Shown: piece by piece, positions 34,583 to 46,279 of the stretch
Position numbering within the stretch: position 1 is the first letter of the stretch
How the letters are laid out: each line of letters opens with the position of its first letter
NCBI RefSeq assembly: GCF_015832195.1
Contig: NC_052046.1
Coordinates: 45,580,473 to 45,644,472 of the forward strand
DNA: 64,000 nucleotides
Direction: 5' to 3'
DNA from: Motacilla alba alba
Taxonomy: Eukaryota > Chordata > Aves > Passeriformes > Motacillidae
Notes under the pieces: generated by a model
The model's input: only the letters and a program-made list of their open reading frames with translations
Databases searched by the model: none
What the model was told of the DNA's origin: nothing
Program-made: the position numbers and the translations under genes

Positions 34583-37500
34583 ACTTTGTGACCAGAAATA
34601 ATAGCAATAGCCACATTTTTTTGCTTTTTTTCTTTTCAAAATAAGGTGTATTTCAAAAAGCATTCTTGTAAAAATGTAGTATTGGAGTGTATTGTAACTT
34701 GAAGACTAGAACTCTGAAACAGATGAATTTTGTGGTCCATCTGCTCCTCCCAGAAGTCTTTTCTAGCAGAGCTTCACTCTGCTGAAAAACTCACTTCAAC
34801 ACAGAAGAAAGAAAATCCTTCACAACATTTTTACAGGCAGTTGCTGCACTTCAGAACAACCTTTCACCTGAGAAATCTCTTGGAAAGCTATTTCAGTGAG
34901 ATCAGTCTAGAGCAGGGATATAAACTCAAGTCCCTGGCTCAGCTGTTTGAGCACGAGAAAGTCCAATAGTCTGGTCAAATTTCATACAAAATGGAGAAGA
35001 AAAAAGAAAATACATAGGAAGGGATTGGGAGCTAGAGTATTCAGGACCTTGCCTCAAAAGAGTGTGCAGAAAGTCAAACTATAATTTTGTGTGTGTCTGC
35101 ATTATCCCAGACATGTCCATCCTTCTCAGCACAGCCATTAGGAGTTGAGGTCTTGGAGCATACTTCCTCTATGATGGAAGGAAAAGAGGCGTGGGTTTGC
35201 AGACTGTGGCCAACAAAAATAATTCTGTAGCTAGCTTTAAGGAGGAGAGGATCTTCCAAGGCCTTTCATCTCTTCTCTGACTCATTTTTGGCCGTGAATA
35301 AACTATTTCAACCTTCCTGTCTCTTCCTCCAGCTGTAAAATGATATCAATAATCCCTCCTGGCTTCTGATGCCTGCAGTGAGAATTAGGTTCACCCATTC
35401 CAGCATATAGAGCTACCCAGGTCAACCAAATCAAGCTTCATTTTTCTTTTTATAGAAGCCATATTTAACATAGCCACAGCAGAAGAGAATGCACAAGTTG
35501 CATTTGTGTTACAGGCAGGAAGGTTAGAGGAGGAAACAAGCAGAGAAAATATTTTTTCTATCTCACTTTGAGCCCTGAAAGTAGCTTCTGCTGATACAAA
35601 TCATATGTTGAGCTTTTTAATGTGACTGGCACTGCCTGCTAAGAGGCAAACTGAGAACTGGCAAGCCTTTCTTCCCTCTTGCCAAATGGACATATTCCAT
35701 TGAAGCAATATTCCTCAGTACTGACCACGAGTCACTTTTCAGCCCTGTGATCACTGTCAAAGATGTAAAAAATGGATCACTAATGTCTGCTGTATCACAC
35801 ACAACATAAGTAGAGGCACAGTTTAGGCAACTGTATGTTCTTACAAAATATCTAAGAAATACCTATATCAATAGCTACTGCACCTCTGGGATTTCCCAGA
35901 AATGCTGCAGAAGGATTTTTCAGATAATCAGACAACAATTAACAAGTTCTTAGAGCAAACCATCAGAGATTTCTACCTCTCCTTCCTCTTCATAGATACA
36001 CTGATCTTGCTGGAGAACAGACTCATTTAATATTTCATAGAATAAAATAACATCTTTTGCATCAGTCTGCCACCTCAGAAGATAAGGGAATTAACTCTGT
36101 ACTCACTTTATATCAGTCTTTTTATTTTCTTCCCCACAGTAATAGCGCTACCAGTTGCACCTTTTCATCATACCTCCTTGTTCCCATCAGACTGCCTCTT
36201 TCGTGATTAATATTTCATGTTTTTTTCTAGGGGCAGAAGGGAATGCATTTCAAAAGCAGATAGCAAACTAAGACTCAGAAAGTTTGTCAACACTATTTCA
36301 CATAGGATGTGATTAATGACAACTCATTCTTTTTAATTGTTTGCATGTGTTGTCTTCCTCAAGACTTGCAGCACATAGCACACTGCATTTTTAATCAGTT
36401 ATCATCACCGCCATAAATTCATACAGAAATATATAATTCACTTTCCAAGGGAAAGACTGTTTATTACTTATTTGAAACATAACCAATTTATATGTGCTTT
36501 ACCATAAAGGTGTGGTTCAGGAAACAGAAGGCTTTGGATCTTCAGTAGTTCTCTGAACAACTCACCACCATTCTCCTGTTCAGCATTTACGTGCACATCA
36601 CTGTTCCTAAATATAAACATACTCAAAACAGCAGGACCTTTCTGTCTATTCTGAATAGAAAAGTAAGTACAAATTCCTCATCCTAAACAATGTCTTTCCA
36701 GAGCAGCACTGCACGAAATATTGATATGCCTCAACATGATCAGATTGCTGTAGTAATATAATACCTTCTGGGCTTCTTGGGACACATGCTATCTGTTACA
36801 GCATCTTAAGTCAAAGCCACCACACAACATCTATATCCACTATTCTGCGAAAAAGGTCTTCCTTGCACAGAAGTTTTCATTTAACTTTCCTGAGTCAAAC
36901 ATTCACATACTAGTCTGCCCATCTAGGAAGAATCAATACTACACTTTTCACGCTGACCTAGTTATGGAATCACAAAATCTAAGCTGATTATCTGATGTCA
37001 GGAGTCTGAAGGAAATCAGAATCTCTCAACCCCTGCATCAGCATCTTCCACAACTGAATGGACAACTAGGTTTATATAATTGGCTGCAGCTAGGAAATGC
37101 AATTCACTCAAAATTTCCATCTTCAGTTCAATACACTGTTTTACTGCCAAAGCAGCAGAGTTAAAAAGTTTACAAAGTAACAGAGTTTGAAAAAATGGAT
37201 TTGCAAAAACATTTTTATCCTGATATTTTTGTTGCTGAATGGTGGACTGGGCATTCACAGTCAACCTGCAACTAGCAGTTAAAGTGAAGCCATGTATGTT
37301 GCTGCTGCAGCAAGAATGCAGTATTCTTCTGTGCATTGTACCTTCTGTGCATTGAAGTCTAGCCCTTGAATCTTGGGGCAGGTGTGCATTGTAATGCAGA
37401 AAATCTTGACAATTGTGATGGATGTCAATTTTGAAGTAAAAAAAGTGGGAAGAGTGAAAAAATATTTCTCAATGAAAAATACAAATTCATGACAAGCATA

Positions 37501-40500
37501 GAAGCTGTGTGATAAATGCAAATAGAACTGCCAGAAAACTCCAGCTTCTGTTAAGACCCATTCTCCCTTGTTCTCCCTGATTGTTTTCAAGTATTTCATA
37601 AGTGACTTGATTAGTTATCTTTTAATAAGTCTGTTAACTTCATTACAGCACAACAAAACAATCAAGTTGGTTAAATCAAAGGTAATACTCTAAAAGTTGC
37701 TATATGCATTTTTCCATGGTACCAGGATTTCTAACTGCATTTCATTGTCCATTGTTGAAGAAAAACAAGTACTGATCATATTTTGAGATGCAAAAAAACT
37801 CACTTTTTCTGTGCACATACAAGTATTATTAATATTTGGACTTCATATTAATAGAAATTGATAGTTAACTCCATATTTTTGTTACAAATTGCCATTTTAA
37901 GCCAGAGACCTGATAGTAGTGTAAGAAAATACCACAAAGCAAACCAGCTGGACAATAAACAGTGTTAAACAGTCTAGTATATCTCAAGTGGAGCTGTGAG
38001 GAAAAACAGAAAAAGAAGATACTTTGAAAAATTCTGTAACTATTTCCCAGTTCAGTTACAATAAGCTTAAAATGCCATTAACACAGGCAAAAATAAGAAA
38101 TTAAATAGCTCTGAGATATGTCTAATCCCACTAATGTACCCCAGGAGGCAGTTAGCAATCAGCCCCAGTAAGCTGAAGCATTTATACCCTTATCTAGTGT
38201 AGCACAACCACTCTCCCAGTGAGACCTGGTTCCAGTCCACAACAAACCTGGACTTCTTTGGGAAGAGGATTCTTCAGGTCCTCAGACAGATGAGTAAATT
38301 CAGGATTTCTCCAGGACATCCTGAGAGAAGACTGATGCTCTGTCCCTTGCAATCATTTCCTTATTAATTATAGGTGATGCCAGCATTATTCTCTAATTTA
38401 TACCCATTTGTGTAAACTTATTACCTTTGTTTTTTGAGCAGCTGCTCCTAAGAAAAAGGTGTAAGGTAAAGGGAACAAGTGGGTTTGATTAGCACAGTTT
38501 CCTGTGAAACTCTAACACATTAAGAATTTTAAACCTTGAAAGATTTTTCAATTTCACAGACTGTCCCTGAGCCTACCTAAACCACCAAAAATGTAGGAAA
38601 AACACATTTTTGATAAAATATTTGCCATCAGCTGAAAGCCTACAGCCTATTTTCCTCCCCTTAACAACTTACTATTAGATAATTAACTAAAAGAATGTTT
38701 CAGCCTTGTTCCATGTATAGAAGCTTTTATCTGAGTTCAGAGCTACCTGAGAGCCATCCATTGCTATTCAAAGTACAGTCATCAGGGTAATAGTTTCTGA
38801 AAGAAACTTTTTTGCTTTGTTTTATCAGCAGAAAACAGTCCTGCAGTTCTTGTGTTTGCAACTATGGGTGCATCTGAAGTACTTTATATTCTTCAGGTAT
38901 TCTCGCCTACTCCAATATCCATGCATATATAAAATTCATGTGCTCAGTATATGAAAGAGAATGTATGAAAACAAAATTTCCATTTAGTACAATTTTATGT
39001 GCAGATCTCCATGTTGAAACTCCAGCAGCTGAGCAGTGAGCTATCAGCCAAAACCAGAAAAGTTCAAAGAAATACAAAGGAAAATCAGAAGCCTCACGTC
39101 CCTGTCATGTTATCTTTGTTTTACAGCAGTGTAATTAAAGAAATTAAATTTTTATTTTACTATCAGATAAATAGTTCTCTTCCTTTATCCTGGATTGTTA
39201 AAAATACAAAGTCCAAGTTAATAGTATTCAGAAATGCTTTCTCCTTTGAAACAAGACCATCATAGTCAGTGTTGACTGAGGTGCTACATGACGGTTAAGA
39301 CACTCTGTGTGTCCCTGATAAGCAGGGATAGTAATCAGGAGAGAGTTTGCTGTCTGCCTAATCTTAGTCTCTTTCAGACCAATCTCTGGAAGTTGCAATT
39401 GCCTTCTGCCAGCAAATAAATTGTAAGAAAGATTCAGAATTCACATCTCATTTAGAAAAATCTCTCTGCTGTGTAAAACCAACTATGATTAAGCAAAGGC
39501 ATCGGGAAAATAGGTATTTGCTGAAGAAAGTAACGTCTTTCCAACAGAACCATATTGTAGCAAAAGCCCTGAAAGTCAGATGAAAATCCATTTAAACTGG
39601 AAAATAAAACAATATGTAGAAAAGCTCTTGCTGGCAGACCAGCAGAAACAAATAGCAACATTTATGCATTGTGCAGAACAACAGATTTTTAATACATGGT
39701 ACATAAATGTCCATAATGGGGCTTAAAGCTTTTCAAGTGTGGCTGCTTTGTTATTGTCCATGAAAGCACTTTACTGAGCATCAACAAGGTTTGCACATGT
39801 CCAGCACCTACTGTTGTTAAGTGGTGGTTTTATACCCCTTGAGAAGGCAGACTTACGAATTTAGGTGAAGATGGGCAAGTGAGACAGTATATCAACTATG
39901 ACAGATGTAACTACCCCTACTGTTTTGTTACAGTAATCCATGCCCTGTTACCTTACTGAAACAAAGCAGTCCACAGGCTGCTCTGAGCACTTCTGAATGG
40001 TGAAAAACAGAAAGATTCAGGCATCTGCATCACCAGTCAATACTGATAAACAGGACAAGGTGAAAGGGAAAACCTCATCATAAGTATAATGTAACACTGG
40101 CACTGAGATGACAAATATTTTGAGGCTTATGACTCTTGGTACAAATAACTACAACCATTACTTAAGATTTTGAGAAAATGAATCTTGAATTCAGCCAGCC
40201 TGGAAGGGGCTGTCCAAAAGATCTATCCACCCAACCTTTCCTTCCTGGCTTACACAGGCTATGATTAGTCAGATTCCAACTTAAGCAGTTGGGGAAAGAA
40301 ATGTGATTGTCCAGAATCCTTCGAGAACTAAAAATCTTGAGACAGATTTCTTGTCCTTTTCCTTCAGCTGAATCGTTTCTTGCCCTAAGCTGTGTCACTG
40401 ACTTGACAAATACAATAAATAATATTGAATATAAAACCTGTGCTCTAATATATTTTAGGATGCGCATTCTAAATAAAAGACCAATACAATGCTGGTAAGT

Positions 40501-40782
40501 TAACAGTTCCTTTAAAACAAATATTAAAATCTGACAAACAAGATGAACAAAATTTAGAAGTTATGTAAAGTGTTGTAGTAGTAGATTATATGCTAATTCT
40601 GTGTCCAGATCAAAACACTGGTTAACTCTGGCACAGGAATAGAACAGCCTTGGCATGTTACATGGACTGCAAATTCTTTCACCTTCCCTTTTTTCCTCTC
40701 AGAAGAGGCTGGTAATTTTAATTAGTCTTAAATCCATAGCACTGCATCTAGATGCAAATGGGAACAACTTAAGGTACACATG
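34583..40782. other. long unique AT-rich stretch
   Basis: About 6.2 kb in which I recognise no gene, RNA, LTR or CR1. The open frames here (60-106 codons) have no recognisable domain. This is the longest repeat-free interval of the window. Confidence 0.5.
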
Positions 40783-41841
40783 TGTAGTGGGTTGACCCTG
40801 GCTGGATGCCAAGCACTCACCAAAGCTGCTCTACCACGTTCCACTAGAAGTGTCCAGAGGAGAGAAAACAGGGTCCATGAATTGAGATAAGGACAGAGAG
40901 AGATCACTGCCAAATATCATCATGGGAAAAACTGACTCAACGTGGGATATTAATGAATTCATTACTAACAAAATCAGAGCAGGATAATGAGAATTGAAAT
41001 AAATCTTAAAAATACCTTTCCCCACCCCTACCTCTCTCTTGGGCTCTACCTCCTCTCTCCCAGTGGCATAGAGAAACTGGAAACAGTGGGTTTTGCTCAG
41101 TTCTTCACAGGTTGTTCCAGATGCTGCTCAGGGAGAAGGGTCCCTGCTCCACTGTGGGGTGCCTCCCATGGGAGACTGTCATCCATAAACTTTTCCAGTG
41201 TGAGTCCATCTCATGGAAACAGTTCTCCACAAACTGCTCCAGCTGTTCCACTCCTTCAGGCACAGCCTGCTGCAGCATGGGTCCCCCACAGGATCACAAG
41301 TCCTGCCAGGAGATCTGCCTGGGCTCCTCTGTCCACTGGTTTTCAGACCCCTGTCAGGAGCCTGTTCCAGCACGGGTCTCCCAAGGGCTCACAGCCTCCT
41401 CTCAGGCATCCACCTGCTCCAGCCTGGGGCTCCTCCATGGGCTATGGGTGTATCTCAGCATCCCCGTGGACCTCCATGGGCTGCAGGGACGCAGCTGCTT
41501 CACCATGGTCTGCACTACAGGCGGCAGGGGAATCTCAGCTCTGTGCCTGGGGCACCTCCTGCCTCTCCTGCTGCACTGACCTTGGTGTCTGCAGGGCTGT
41601 TTGTTCCTCTCACTTCACTCTTGTATGTCTGCAATTACATCTGAGCAATAACTTTTCCTTAAATACCTTATCACAGAAGTACTGCCACAATTTCTGATCG
41701 CCTTTGCCTTTTCCAGCAGTGGGTGTGTCCTGGAGTCAGCTGGCACTGGCTGAGCTGGACATGGAGGCAGCTTCTGGCAGTTTCTCACAGAAGACACCCC
41801 TTTATCCCCTGCTACCAAAACCTGGCCACACAAACCCAACA
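40783..41841 (-). mobile_element. solo LTR, ERV family shared with 50108-51180
   Basis: On the plus strand it runs from tgtagtgggttgaccctggc to gccacacaaacccaaca, which on the minus strand is a TG...CA LTR of 1,059 bp. I recognise it as an abundant songbird LTR type. The middle is a set of imperfect repeats of the form tgctccagc..tgggtccc, rich in ctgcag. Because of this, GC is far above the surroundings, and overlapping plus-strand frames of up to 236 codons appear; these are antisense and not genes. No target-site duplication is visible and no internal viral gene adjoins, so it is an old solo LTR. Confidence 0.88.
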
Positions 41842-43759
41842 GAGGAAATAGAGATGAAAAGCTAGATGTCCTGCCCCTGCTACTTGCTGCTTCAAAGAGA
41901 AAATGAGCAGGTAAATAAACTATATACCTCAAATATCAGTGCCTAAAGTAAAGGTAACCCAGTGTGAAGACCAAAACTGACAAGCTTAAAACTGCATCTA
42001 AGTCTCAGATTATTCTGGATGTTCAGTGAAGGACTCTGGAGAAAGAGTCTCTTCTCCATGCATCAATATATTAAAATATATTTTCAAAACATCAGTATAT
42101 TCATATAAAATTAGCACAACTTTGCAAAGATGTTTGCTCCTTAGGCAAATTGCATTCATTACTCCTAGTGAGTCAGGTGTCCTACAAATACAGACCTCAT
42201 TTTGCTAGAAAAATCTACCACATTGGTAGTTCAAGTAAGTATTTGCATGTCTCTGCAGAGCATGTTCTGTCCATTCCCCCTCAGACAGATGTCCATACAA
42301 ATGCTAGGTACTGTACGTGGTTCAGGTATCCAACTGCATGAACATCCTGGCCACAGACAGAAACAGAGACAATTGGAGATAGCATTTACTCAGGCAGAAA
42401 AAAATGCTACAGGGAAAAATTTTTCATGGGAATCCCATCTTCACTCTCAAATTTGAGCTATAGCAGTAAAATTTATTCAGTTAGAGATTTTTCATACTGG
42501 GGAGCCTTCTTCAACCATAATAACTTGCCTAGAGGAAGATTTGGGCCTCCATAATTATTTACTGCACCAAACCTCTCCAGAGACAGATAACTTTTGACTT
42601 TCTGTTCCAGGTAGATATACATTTCAAACATGAAACAGGGAAGAATGCCAAAAAAAGCAAATTGGCCCATGCTAAAATAGCCTTGAAGACAATGGTAAGC
42701 CTGTGAATGTATTGCCAGAGCAGAGGCTTTTCTGTATAAAAAGGACATCTTTTTAGGATGAATAACAAGGTATGCCAAGGCCATTTATAGAATACCATGG
42801 TCTAGTGATCTCAGATTTCCTCCACAGATTAAGTCTGTTAGTTATTTTAACTCATTCATAGGCAACCATAAAATTACTGCAGTGGATAAACTGTTCAAGA
42901 GTTGTGGCTATTGCTCCATCAACTGCTCTCCAGTGGATCCACTGCTCTTGAGCTAAGCAATGTTCTCTCCAGGCCAATACCTTGTGTCTCAGTGTTTTTA
43001 AAAACAGAAGCTTTTTGACTGGTGGCGTGATCCTGCTCCATCATAGTAACACATTGTGTTGCTCCTCATGGGATTTTGTGCAATTTTTTAAAGTTCTAAC
43101 TGAGCTGCAGGAAAGTTTCTCCTCCAACTGCAGCTATGTGGTATGCAACAAGACATGCATGGCAGGATGAAATCCACATTTCACAGGGTGTGCAAAAAAC
43201 CTTTCCCAAAGACAAAAATTGCCTGATATGAAGAGAAAATGGTGGTTAGATTCATGCTGTCGCTTCAAATTTTCTTCACTAAAGTGTAAAGTAGCTGTTC
43301 ACACCCATTTAGGGACACTCTCATCTTGTCTAAATGCAGAAACTGGAGTTATCAGCTAAGATAAAACTAGTAATAAATAATTGGCTTGAAATGTTTATGT
43401 AAAAGATGCTACAAAACTATAGGAAGAGAAACATTCATTCAAAAGCAAGTTCTTGCAGAACTGCAAACAAGAATACACAGAAAGTGTTCTGCAGCTCCAT
43501 AGGCTTAATAATATCGGCCATTTGTAAAGGATAACTATTTTATATTATGACCACCAAAGACCTCCCAATGGCAAAAATTTGCAGGCTGAATTATTAGTGT
43601 GTTAATTTTAATTACTTTCTTCCACATGAGACTTTTGTGATACCAAGAAAAATGTTCATTCTTAGAGGATGGATAGATAATTTGACAGGAATGACAGGAC
43701 ATAAAGAAACACCATTTTTTTTTGTCAGAAAGAGATTTAACTGAGCAGGAGGTTAGAGA
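41842..43759. other. unique AT-rich sequence
   Basis: No recognised gene or transposon. Confidence 0.45.
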
Positions 43760-44095
43760 ACAGTAATTAATCGCTTAATTGTTTTGAAAAGACAAGCACT
43801 AAAAAGTATGACCTTTCATTGACACTTTGCTGCGATGGTACATTAATTATTGCTGAATTGCAATGGGTCTCCTGTGGGAACACAGGACATTCTCATTAAT
43901 ACCAGACAAGTTTACCATGGTCATGACTTTTATAGCAAATGCCTAACGCTAAATTAAAGGACTATTTATCTCTTGGTCTGATACGTCCAGAAACCTTAAT
44001 AGAATTCTTCTCTATGAAATATTTCTTGCATGTAAAAATTAGTAATTCTCATGGCCCAAGGAGCTGGCAGAATTTAATTAAAGAAACGTATTGAA
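43760..44095. promoter_or_regulatory. possible conserved noncoding element
   Basis: Homeodomain-type cores (taattaat at 43764-43771, cattaattat at 43841-43850, a taattaa near 44077) and CpG-containing words sit in a stretch free of transposon sequence. It holds a perfect 7-bp hairpin: tcctgtg and cacagga around ggaa, at 43870-43887. This resembles vertebrate developmental enhancers in texture only. Conservation cannot be assessed here. Confidence 0.15.
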
Positions 44096-44557
44096 AAAGA
44101 CAAAATTGAGAACTTAGATAGACAGAAAGAGGTTGTTTGTCTGTCAGTTATTTTTCTTCTAAGTTTTCACACCAGCTTTTGCAAAGTTCAGCTCTCCAGT
44201 CTAGGAAAGTCAAGGAACAAGTCTTGAACTTTTGAATAAAAGAGATCCTGATGGAGATCACACTGGATTGATTCAACCTGAAGGCAATGGTGCTGAGAAG
44301 TAAAACATGATAATGTCAAATGCAAAGAGATGATGTGATGAAGAAGGTGTGCCCATCCCTGCAGTTGATTCATTTGGGGTTTGTTTCTGGTTTTATCCTT
44401 CAAACTTTACTTTGCTCTTTCTGCTCTAAATCAGCCACATCAGACTTGCCAGACAGTCAGAATAAAGAGGTTGCTCTGTCAAGATGCTGGGAAAACAAGG
44501 CATCTACATCATGCAGAATAGAAAAACCTTTAGAAAAACCTTCTCAAAAAGAAGTAG

Positions 44558-44667
44558 TTTGAGAAAATCTTGACATCAATGTAGAAACATTTTAATTGCT
44601 CACAGTTTTTTAAGCTAGTGAAGAGTCCTGAAAGTATGACATCATTCTCAATGTCTTCCCCTGCTCA
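44558..44667 (+). repeat. 110-bp exact direct repeat, copy 1
   Basis: Begins tttgagaaaatcttgacatc and ends cttcccctgctca. It is identical base for base to 46170-46279. It is not a recognised transposon: there are no terminal repeats, tail or target-site duplication. Confidence 0.97.
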
Positions 44668-46169
44668 TTCACACGTGTTCTCTGCAAACATGAGGCCTAC
44701 TGTTTCCATCCTAATGCAGCAATAAAGATAATCTCTCCCTTTAGAGAATACTCATCCAGTTGGAAAGAGAGATTTTGGGGTGTGCTGTTAAAGCGCAGAG
44801 GACACACCTCTAAATATGATATCAATTATTTGGTCTGGTGCTTCTAAACACCACTACAACAGGGCAGGCAATTCTTCACAAGGGCTAAAGCCAGTAAAAA
44901 CTGTAGTCCCAAGTCTGCAACTCACTTCATGACATTTAATCAGGGACTTGTTCCACAAACAGATGTTCAACTTTATAAGTTTGGATGGGTTGCTCTAAAG
45001 AGCTAGCTAAAAGGAGAAAAAAATCACTAGAGTAGCCACAGCATATTCTAAACTGAAACAATTGCATACTTTAAGTTTGCATACCTTACAAATCTCTTCA
45101 GAGGACATGTGTTCCACCTGTGTTTTTATTCTGAAAAGCTTTCAGATGCTTTCTTTACAGAATAATTTTTTTTTCCTCCCCAGACAGCAGTACCTCACTC
45201 CAAAGCCATGTCAAAGTGGACAACGCTGCAGAGCAGAGTGTCCCCGTGTAGACGTGGAAATATTCTTAATACCTGTTTTGAAAACTTCTTTTTGAAACAT
45301 ACACAGTTTTTCTCTTTGGTAAACACTTTCTTTTCTTCTCCAAGGCATAGTGCAGAAACCAGGATGCGTAGCCCATCTAAACAGTTTTCAATGTTAATGA
45401 ATTTTACATGAATGAATTATTAATGAACAATTGCATGTCTTGACACAGTAATGAAGAAGAGTTTGCACTGAGATTCCAACATATCACAACCTGAAGGAGA
45501 ACAGCAGAAGGTAACCCATGATCTCTGTGAGCAGCTAAGCCCTTGACTGGACTTCTTTGTACTGCAGAGCAGCTGTGGCACAAGAGGAGGTTGGCAGAGA
45601 CTGCCTGTTACTCTGCCTGTGACAGAGTAACAAGGCTCTGTAGCAAGAAGGCTGCCAGCCCACATTTTTCCAGACAGCTGACACCTCTCTCTGCTGCAAA
45701 ATAGTCACAAATTCTCTATGTCTGTAAGCAGACAACCAATTCTTGAATCACATCTTAAGACCTAATTTAGAAGTGACATAACCTGAATTCCACTTCAACT
45801 GTGAATCAGCCAATATTTTCCTGAATGTGACACTGGTATGTAAATGGCCCACAGGTATATGGGCAGATTATTTTTAATACTCTCCAGAATGAGAGGACCT
45901 GGCCCTTATCCGTGCCTGTTGCCAGACATGGTCTAGTTTTCTTCTAGATAAGTGCCTACTAAAAAGCAAAAAGGCGTTTTTCAGTAGATATCAGTTTAAC
46001 ACCCTGCCTTCCTTTTGTTTCCAGAGAAAAGAAATTCAGCTCCACATGTTTTTGCACAGATCCTTTCTGTGACCAAAAGATGGCCAGCAGTCATTCATAT
46101 GTCAATAGACCAGAGCTGCTCTTATGATTGACTTCAAAAATTTCTTGGGTATAATCAACATAACATTTT
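44668..46169. other. unique sequence between the two 110-bp copies
   Basis: No known gene. A strong acceptor (aataatttttttttcctccccag, ending 45183) opens a cysteine-containing frame to 45295, noted as a finding. The rest has no identified feature. Confidence 0.45.
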
Positions 46170-46279
46170 TTTGAGAAAATCTTGACATCAATGTAGAAAC
46201 ATTTTAATTGCTCACAGTTTTTTAAGCTAGTGAAGAGTCCTGAAAGTATGACATCATTCTCAATGTCTTCCCCTGCTCA
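46170..46279 (+). repeat. 110-bp exact direct repeat, copy 2
   Basis: Identical to 44558-44667, with 1,502 bp between the copies. Its right edge overlaps a 13-bp word (tcaagattatgtt, 46277-46289) that recurs at 46299-46311, so the junction is complex. Confidence 0.97.

Noticed and set aside
34401..34663. Open frames with long FSFL or KRKE runs
   Set aside because: Translations of the (CTTTT)19 repeat, which contains no stop codon in any frame.
40987..41697. Overlapping plus-strand open frames of 143-236 codons, proline- and serine-rich
   Set aside because: They lie antisense inside an LTR whose GC-rich internal repeats create long frames on every strand.
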